The notes under the pieces were generated by a model. That model worked only from the letters and a program-made list of their open reading frames with translations, was not told the DNA's origin and searched no databases. 8,346 nt of DNA from Erysipelotrichaceae bacterium UBA4808. Lineage in GTDB: Bacteria > Bacillota_I > Bacilli_A > Erysipelotrichales > Erysipelotrichaceae. Shown here piece by piece: positions 5,049 to 8,346 of this stretch (within the stretch, counting starts at the first letter, position 1; each line of letters opens with the position of its first letter). Position numbers and translations under genes: made by a program. Location: NCBI GenBank assembly GCA_002402585.1, contig DHGC01000058.1:1-8346 (forward strand), read 5' to 3'.

Positions 5049-5447
5049 CTATGCAAGTCGTGAATCATAAAAGAATTCTATGTTAATCAAGGTTCGATAC
5101 CATTCATCTTTAACACCAGCCTTACCAATCATAGCATTACGACAAGTTATTCCACTAAAAGTTTGTCCAACAAATATGGAACGGATTGAATCTAAGATTG
5201 TGCGTGATTCAGTTGATCCGGCATTGACTGGTGTATAAACGATACAAACTATAGAGCCATCTGTACGATAAGTTGGATTTGATGTTATTTCAATCTGCTC
5301 AGTATTATCCGTATCAATAATTAACTCTACAAACGATGTTCCTGGCGTTGGTTCATAATCAACGTTTTCCCATTTGATTGGCGTCAGTGTATAAAGTGTG
5401 TTAAAGCGAGATTCAATGATAGTACGTTCGGATGAATAGGTTGTCAT
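5049..5447 (-). CDS. Tail terminator-like protein (DUF4128/gpU-like), 132 aa
   Basis: The start resembles phage tail terminators: an N-terminal helix (YSSERTIIESRFNTLYTLTP) followed by IKWENVDYEPTPGTSFVELI, where the small protein binds the end of the tail tube. Later features are IEITSNPTYRTDGSIVCIVY (an edge strand), a helix STESRTILDSIRSIF, and a final strand WYRTLINIEFFYD. In the DUF4128 and lambda gpU-like families this fold caps the finished tail and joins it to the head. Its length fits, and its place directly after a gp10-like neck gene is the usual gene order. The ATG is at 5447; a GAGG lies far upstream in the preceding gene, so the SD is weak. The presence of this gene argues for a siphovirus or myovirus tail. 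Confidence 0.72.
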   Translation of the reverse strand: MTTYSSERTIIESRFNTLYTLTPIKWENVDYEPTPGTSFVELIIDTDNTEQIEITSNPTYRTDGSIVCIVYTPVNAGSTESRTILDSIRSIFVGQTFSGITCRNAMIGKAGVKDEWYRTLINIEFFYDSRLA

Positions 5448-5458
5448 TGGTAATTAAC

Positions 5459-6028
5459 TTACCTCAATTTATTATGAAGTTTAACCAAAGCCGGAAGCTT
5501 GGCTTTTGCATGCACATAAGCAAGACTGAACGGTTTATAAGCAGGTTTACTGGCATGCTCCCAAACATCTACTGATCCGGCATTTGCTGGTCCTCCGGAT
5601 TCTATAATTCCCGGAACAATATCAGCCGGAGTGAAATTCCAACCCAGATGTTCAACTAATATATTGTGAGCAACCGTGTTAAATATATAAACCGTATCCA
5701 TTGGATGACTTCTTAAGTCATTTATAGCATCTTGCCTGACTTTTTTATAATTATACCAAACCGTTCGATCTACCATATCAGCTTCTTTTGAATTATAAAC
5801 ATCTGAAGATAGATAGGATACAACCATATTTCGCTTACCGATTTCAATATATGTATTTATTGCAAAATCACCCATAGAATAGGGTGCTGTGGATGGAAGT
5901 GGAGAATACTTCGAAAGATCTTTTGAAATCATGTTAATCAAATCGCGTTTGATTTTAAAAACTTCTTCTTCACATTCTTGTTCAAGCTGGATAAATGCGC
6001 GTCTTATATTCTGACTTGTATTACCCAC
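5459..6028 (-). CDS. Neck/tail-completion protein, HK97 gp10-like, GTG start, 189 aa
   Basis: An N-terminal amphipathic helix (QNIRRAFIQLEQECEEEVFKIKRDL) is followed by a P-x-STAPYSMGDF loop. Later come a strand and the segment VYIFNTVAHNILVEHLGW (113-130), which follows the gp10-like pattern of V-x-N-x-A-x-Y-A-x-x-L-E-x-G. The C-terminal helix is AYVHAKAKLPALVKLHNKLR. Proteins of this group sit at the head-tail interface. The start is GTG at 6028, inside the 3' end of the head-closure gene (25-base overlap). A strong GGAGG four bases upstream supports it, while the overlapping ATG at 6030 belongs to the other frame. It is longer than many gp10-like proteins, with an insert at about 75-100 that I cannot explain. 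Confidence 0.68.
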   Translation of the reverse strand: MGNTSQNIRRAFIQLEQECEEEVFKIKRDLINMISKDLSKYSPLPSTAPYSMGDFAINTYIEIGKRNMVVSYLSSDVYNSKEADMVDRTVWYNYKKVRQDAINDLRSHPMDTVYIFNTVAHNILVEHLGWNFTPADIVPGIIESGGPANAGSVDVWEHASKPAYKPFSLAYVHAKAKLPALVKLHNKLR

Positions 6029-6366
6029 ATGGCCTCCGCAGGATCGACACGTTTGGATATGACATGATAGGTGATTGAACTGATCGTGATCGTATCGGTC
6101 ATTTTTGGTTCAACGCCCAGTGTAATTGCAGGTATTAATAATTTCTTGTCGGTGATCTTGACTGCCTGATGATCCACTTCATCTTGATTGTAATCAGACA
6201 TGACACCAGTAACGGTTATATTTGACCCACCCGTTTCAGTCTTTGTACCCGTTGCTGGATTATAGACCAGTGTACCTGTTGAATGATAAGTGCCAGTAAA
6301 TGCCAAATCACCTAAAACTGTGATAATTTTTGGCATTATGTTTTGAAGAACTGTTTTAAGCCCCAT
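6004..6366 (-). CDS. Head closure / head-tail joining-like protein, 120 aa
   Basis: The protein starts with a helix (MGLKTVLQNIMPKIITVLG) followed by a small beta barrel. Typical strands of phage head-closure proteins are seen: GTLVYNPATGTKTET, the VTGVMSDYNQDEVDHQAVKI segment, KKLLIPAI, DTITISSITYHVISKR, and the end DPAEAMWVIQVRI. In SPP1-type phages such proteins (gp16 family) plug the portal vertex after DNA packaging and receive the tail. The order adaptor, closure, neck, tail terminator is the standard one. The ATG at 6366 lies three bases after the upstream TAA with AGGG about eight bases before it. Its last 25 bases are shared with the next gene. Confidence in function rests on position and strand pattern. 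Confidence 0.68.
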   Translation of the reverse strand: MGLKTVLQNIMPKIITVLGDLAFTGTYHSTGTLVYNPATGTKTETGGSNITVTGVMSDYNQDEVDHQAVKITDKKLLIPAITLGVEPKMTDTITISSITYHVISKRVDPAEAMWVIQVRI

Positions 6367-6369
6367 TGG

Positions 6370-6876
6370 TTATGCCCTACTTAAACCTCTAAACGATGTA
6401 GAATTCTTTCTGACGCCATAGTCTTTAATCATCTCCCAAACACTTGGAGGAATGAATGATGGATTGTCGTATTTATCTGGTGTGATTCTGATTGATGCAA
6501 CTTTGATTGATTGATAGCCTTTAAGATCAGTTTCTTTAACACGATCTCCAATGATTAAATGCATAGCATATTCTGCTGTTGCGTTTTTTAAAAATTGAGG
6601 GATTGTTGACGAATCAAAAATTTGACCATCTGTATCAACAAGATTATAACGAGGGAATCTAAGTGGTTGATAAACATCTGTTTTAGATCCAAACCAGTCA
6701 ATGAGATCATCTAACAAACGTGTTGCCCATGCTAATGCCTTATTCTTATCTCCAGTTACTGCTGATGCCCAATCATCATTATGAAGTCTTGTTTCATGAT
6801 ACGATTCAGCTTCAGCTAATGTTGAGTACGTATTAGCATTATCAGCACCAGGAGTTGCAATAAGCGTTATAGCCAT
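6370..6876 (-). CDS. Head-tail adaptor-like protein (DnaT_2 family, gp6-like), 168 aa
   Basis: The N-terminus has the family signature: a short strand ITLIATPGADNANTYSTLAE, then AESYHETRLHNDDW, a helix KNKALAWATRLLDDLIDWFG, then a QPLRFPRY motif, DTDGQIFDSSTIPQFLKNAT and helix AEYAMHLI. This is the pattern annotated as putative DnaT-like ssDNA-binding protein (DnaT_2). In phage structural clusters it corresponds to a connector that docks on the portal ring. The database name comes from weak similarity to primosomal DnaT; here the structural role is far more likely from position. The C-terminal part (SIKVASIRITPDKYDNPSFI) fits a beta extension that contacts the next neck protein. The ATG at 6876 has GGGAG about eight bases upstream, inside the end of the preceding gene. 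Confidence 0.8.
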   Translation of the reverse strand: MAITLIATPGADNANTYSTLAEAESYHETRLHNDDWASAVTGDKNKALAWATRLLDDLIDWFGSKTDVYQPLRFPRYNLVDTDGQIFDSSTIPQFLKNATAEYAMHLIIGDRVKETDLKGYQSIKVASIRITPDKYDNPSFIPPSVWEMIKDYGVRKNSTSFRGLSRA

Positions 6877-6879
6877 TAG

Positions 6880-7149
6880 TTAAACTCCCTGAAGTTTTTC
6901 TAAGCCTTCAATAACTTTCAGAAGATTTGTGAATGTTTTGCGTTTATCAAGCGTAACACCAAACTTATTTTGTGCATAATTGATGAGTTCAAACTTATTC
7001 TGAAAATTTTGGCTATGAGGTGGAATATACTCTTTTGTATCCTTAGTTACCCAATCTTCATAGAGTTCATGAATGTTTTCATTATAATCAGATTGGTTGA
7101 TAACTAAGCAACCATTGAGATGTTTTATTTTAACTGTAGGAACTTGCAT
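6880..7149 (-). CDS. Small phage protein with C-terminal HeH/SAP-like helical motif, 89 aa
   Basis: Residues 1-32 (VKIKHLNGCLVINQSDYNEN then IHELYED) match an N-terminal stretch common in small proteins found next to phage capsid genes. Residues 53-86 (FELINYAQNKFGVTLDKRKT followed by NLLKVIEGL) look like a helix-extended loop-helix of the HeH/SAP type, a short nucleic-acid or protein binding motif often at the end of such proteins. Its exact role is unknown. It may take part in head maturation or early head-tail assembly. The ATG at 7149 has an excellent AGGAGA five bases upstream and follows the post-capsid hairpin, so its expression may be set apart from that of the capsid gene. The adaptor gene starts three bases after its stop. 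Confidence 0.75.
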   Translation of the reverse strand: MQVPTVKIKHLNGCLVINQSDYNENIHELYEDWVTKDTKEYIPPHSQNFQNKFELINYAQNKFGVTLDKRKTFTNLLKVIEGLEKLQGV

Positions 7150-7252
7150 TACGATCTCCTATTTTTAAATTAATTAACGCTTCGTTACTCTTCTGATAGC
7201 CGCGAATACTATCAGAAGAGTGGCTAAGGGTTAATTATGACGACGACGAGGA
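7150..7252. other. Non-coding gap between capsid and 89-aa gene
   Basis: This 103-base gap holds the 13-bp hairpin and the strong ribosome binding site of the 89-residue protein. It also has a short GAC/GTC triplet run right after the capsid stop and an AT-rich TTAATTAA stretch before the RBS. No convincing promoter or U-tract terminator was seen. Confidence 0.6.
7187..7221 (-). other. 13-bp perfect hairpin after the capsid gene (attenuator or RNA-processing signal)
   Basis: On the minus strand ACTCTTCTGATAG (7221-7209) pairs perfectly with CTATCAGAAGAGT (7199-7187) around a 9-base loop. A U-G pair can lengthen the stem by one. No run of T follows on either strand (AACGAAGCG on the minus side), so it is not a classic intrinsic terminator. 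Such stems after capsid genes can protect the 3' end of an abundant message or partly attenuate downstream genes. Confidence 0.6.
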
Positions 7253-8346
7253 TCAACCAAGCAAACGACAAGCCAATTCAGGACGTACACATGCAAATCC
7301 GTACAGGATATCGTAAGAGAACCGAGTCCGCTTGTGCTCACGAGACACTTCTAACCGCAAGGTGAGACCAGAGATCGGATCGACAGCAGCCTGAATCATA
7401 TTCCCAAGACCATCGGTGTTATCAGCAAGCGGTCTTGTAACAAAGGCAAATGCATCACGATGGAATCCAAGATTGTTAGTATACGTTGAACTTGCAGCGC
7501 CCTTAAATGTGATCACTGCACTATTATCCCATGCAACCTTAGATGCAGGAGAAAATTTCAGCAAAGTAGTGGTACAACCAGACAGCGTAGTATAGGTTTG
7601 AGAATCACCAGCAACTGTGAAAATTTCACCTTCAGTGATTGTTCCAGTACCAGTATCAATTGCACACTGAGTCATACCAACTGTACAAGTTGCAAAATTG
7701 ATTGCATATGCAGTTGCACCACGAGTTCCACAGGTGTGTGACGGAATATTCTGGCTCATAAACCAGTCAAAACCAAGTTTCCGGTTAATTTGGCCTTCAA
7801 TCAAACCCTGAGCAGATCCGGACATGGACATGTCATAAAATGCCTGCAAAGAGAGGGCATTTGCTTCTGCGTCTGCGTCTATAACCATGCGTCTGTCATT
7901 CAGCGCCGCAAGTTGGTTATTCAAAACTTTACGGACTGAAGTAGCATCAGCAATCGTTGATGCAAACGGAGTCTGAGCCGCAGTACCAGCAGTACCATAG
8001 ACCTTTTTATACAGACCCATAATATCGCCGTCCACTTTGTTTGCCAAAGCTTTGATTGCTTCAGACGCCTGCATGGGGATTGTACCAGTCATGGCTTCCA
8101 TCAACTCTTTGTCAGACAGAGTAAACGGAGCCTCTTCCCAGGAACTCATCTCAATTGATGCATAAGTCGGAGAAAGTTGCGTGTTGGTAGCCGGAGTTGC
8201 AGCAGCAGTTACAGACTGAACCGCTACAGCAGAAGGAATCGGAATAGTAATGGTAGCGCCTTGCTGAGACGCCATAAGATCATAGTTTCTGTTAACAAGT
8301 CGAGGCATAATAGAAAATTCTCGCAGAGCTAACAAGCCCTGAGCTA
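7253..8346 (-). CDS. Major capsid protein, P22 coat-like family (5' end outside window)
   Basis: The visible 363 residues build a coat protein of the P22-type HK97 fold. Near the visible N-terminus is ALREFSIMPRLVNRNYDLM followed by GATITIPIP, the usual entry strand. Middle helices include EALKAL-like QASEAIKALANKVDGDIMG and RKVLNNQLAALNDRRMVIDA. An inserted beta region (AIDTGTGTITEGEIFTVAGD onward) leads to NLGFHRDAFAFVTRPL, and the tail end reads DPISGLTLRLEVSREHKRTR then YDILYGFACVRPELACRLLG. These last two blocks are hallmarks of this family. The frame stays open to the window edge. TTG at 8335 and ATG at 8308 are in frame, but family N-termini have residues before them, so the true start is probably outside. 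The protein forms the icosahedral shell. It is the GC-richest gene here and unusually rich in Cys in its last half. Confidence 0.9.
   Translation of the reverse strand, partial: AQGLLALREFSIMPRLVNRNYDLMASQQGATITIPIPSAVAVQSVTAAATPATNTQLSPTYASIEMSSWEEAPFTLSDKELMEAMTGTIPMQASEAIKALANKVDGDIMGLYKKVYGTAGTAAQTPFASTIADATSVRKVLNNQLAALNDRRMVIDADAEANALSLQAFYDMSMSGSAQGLIEGQINRKLGFDWFMSQNIPSHTCGTRGATAYAINFATCTVGMTQCAIDTGTGTITEGEIFTVAGDSQTYTTLSGCTTTLLKFSPASKVAWDNSAVITFKGAASSTYTNNLGFHRDAFAFVTRPLADNTDGLGNMIQAAVDPISGLTLRLEVSREHKRTRFSYDILYGFACVRPELACRLLG

Noticed and set aside
7187..7221. Rho-independent terminator
   Set aside because: The stem is strong, but neither strand has a T-run after it.
7231..7257. 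+1 frameshift extension of the capsid adding VDPRRRHN
   Set aside because: The alternative frame is open for only nine codons after the stop and no known slippery or RF2-type site is present.

Overview
The window is part of a tailed double-stranded DNA phage or prophage genome. Every convincing gene lies on the minus strand, so transcription runs from high to low coordinates. Genes are packed tightly, with many ATGA or TAATG junctions and short overlaps. Shine-Dalgarno sequences are clear at several starts, which suggests a bacterial host with ordinary SD-led initiation. The DNA is AT-rich by eye except for the capsid gene. No gene here fixes the host, and no integrase, tRNA, insertion sequence or CRISPR array is visible.

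Region A (8346 down to 4351) is a head-to-tail structural cluster. In transcription order it holds a P22-type major capsid protein (5' end outside the window), a non-coding gap with a 13-bp perfect hairpin, a small protein with a C-terminal HeH/SAP-like stretch, a DnaT_2-like head-tail adaptor, a head-closure-like protein, an HK97-gp10-like neck protein, a tail-terminator-like protein, and two small proteins of unknown or structural role. A P22-type coat with neck and tail-terminator genes fits a long-tailed phage better than a P22-like podovirus.

Region B (4354 down to 2618) encodes two probable surface or adhesion proteins: a LamG/concanavalin-like jellyroll protein, then a three-part appendage protein with a conserved phage N-terminal domain and beta-rich modules.

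Region C (2617 to 2473) is a 145-base non-coding leader. It holds a candidate promoter with a 13-bp palindrome between its -35 and -10 boxes. Immediately downstream is a 59-nt segment that can fold on the minus-strand RNA into a compact three-way junction. A loop of that fold is a perfect 7-nt complement of the Shine-Dalgarno region of the next gene. This is the most unusual part of the window.

Region D (2472 down to 1) looks like an accessory or regulatory cassette. Two translationally coupled BRO-N genes come first, one with a T5orf172/GIY-YIG-like C-terminus and one with a winged-helix-like C-terminus. They are followed by a protein with an HEKGH zincin motif, an unrecognised 101-residue protein, and the start of a glycosyltransferase-like gene that runs off the left edge. 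Calls rest on reading the translations and recalling family features; no database search was run.
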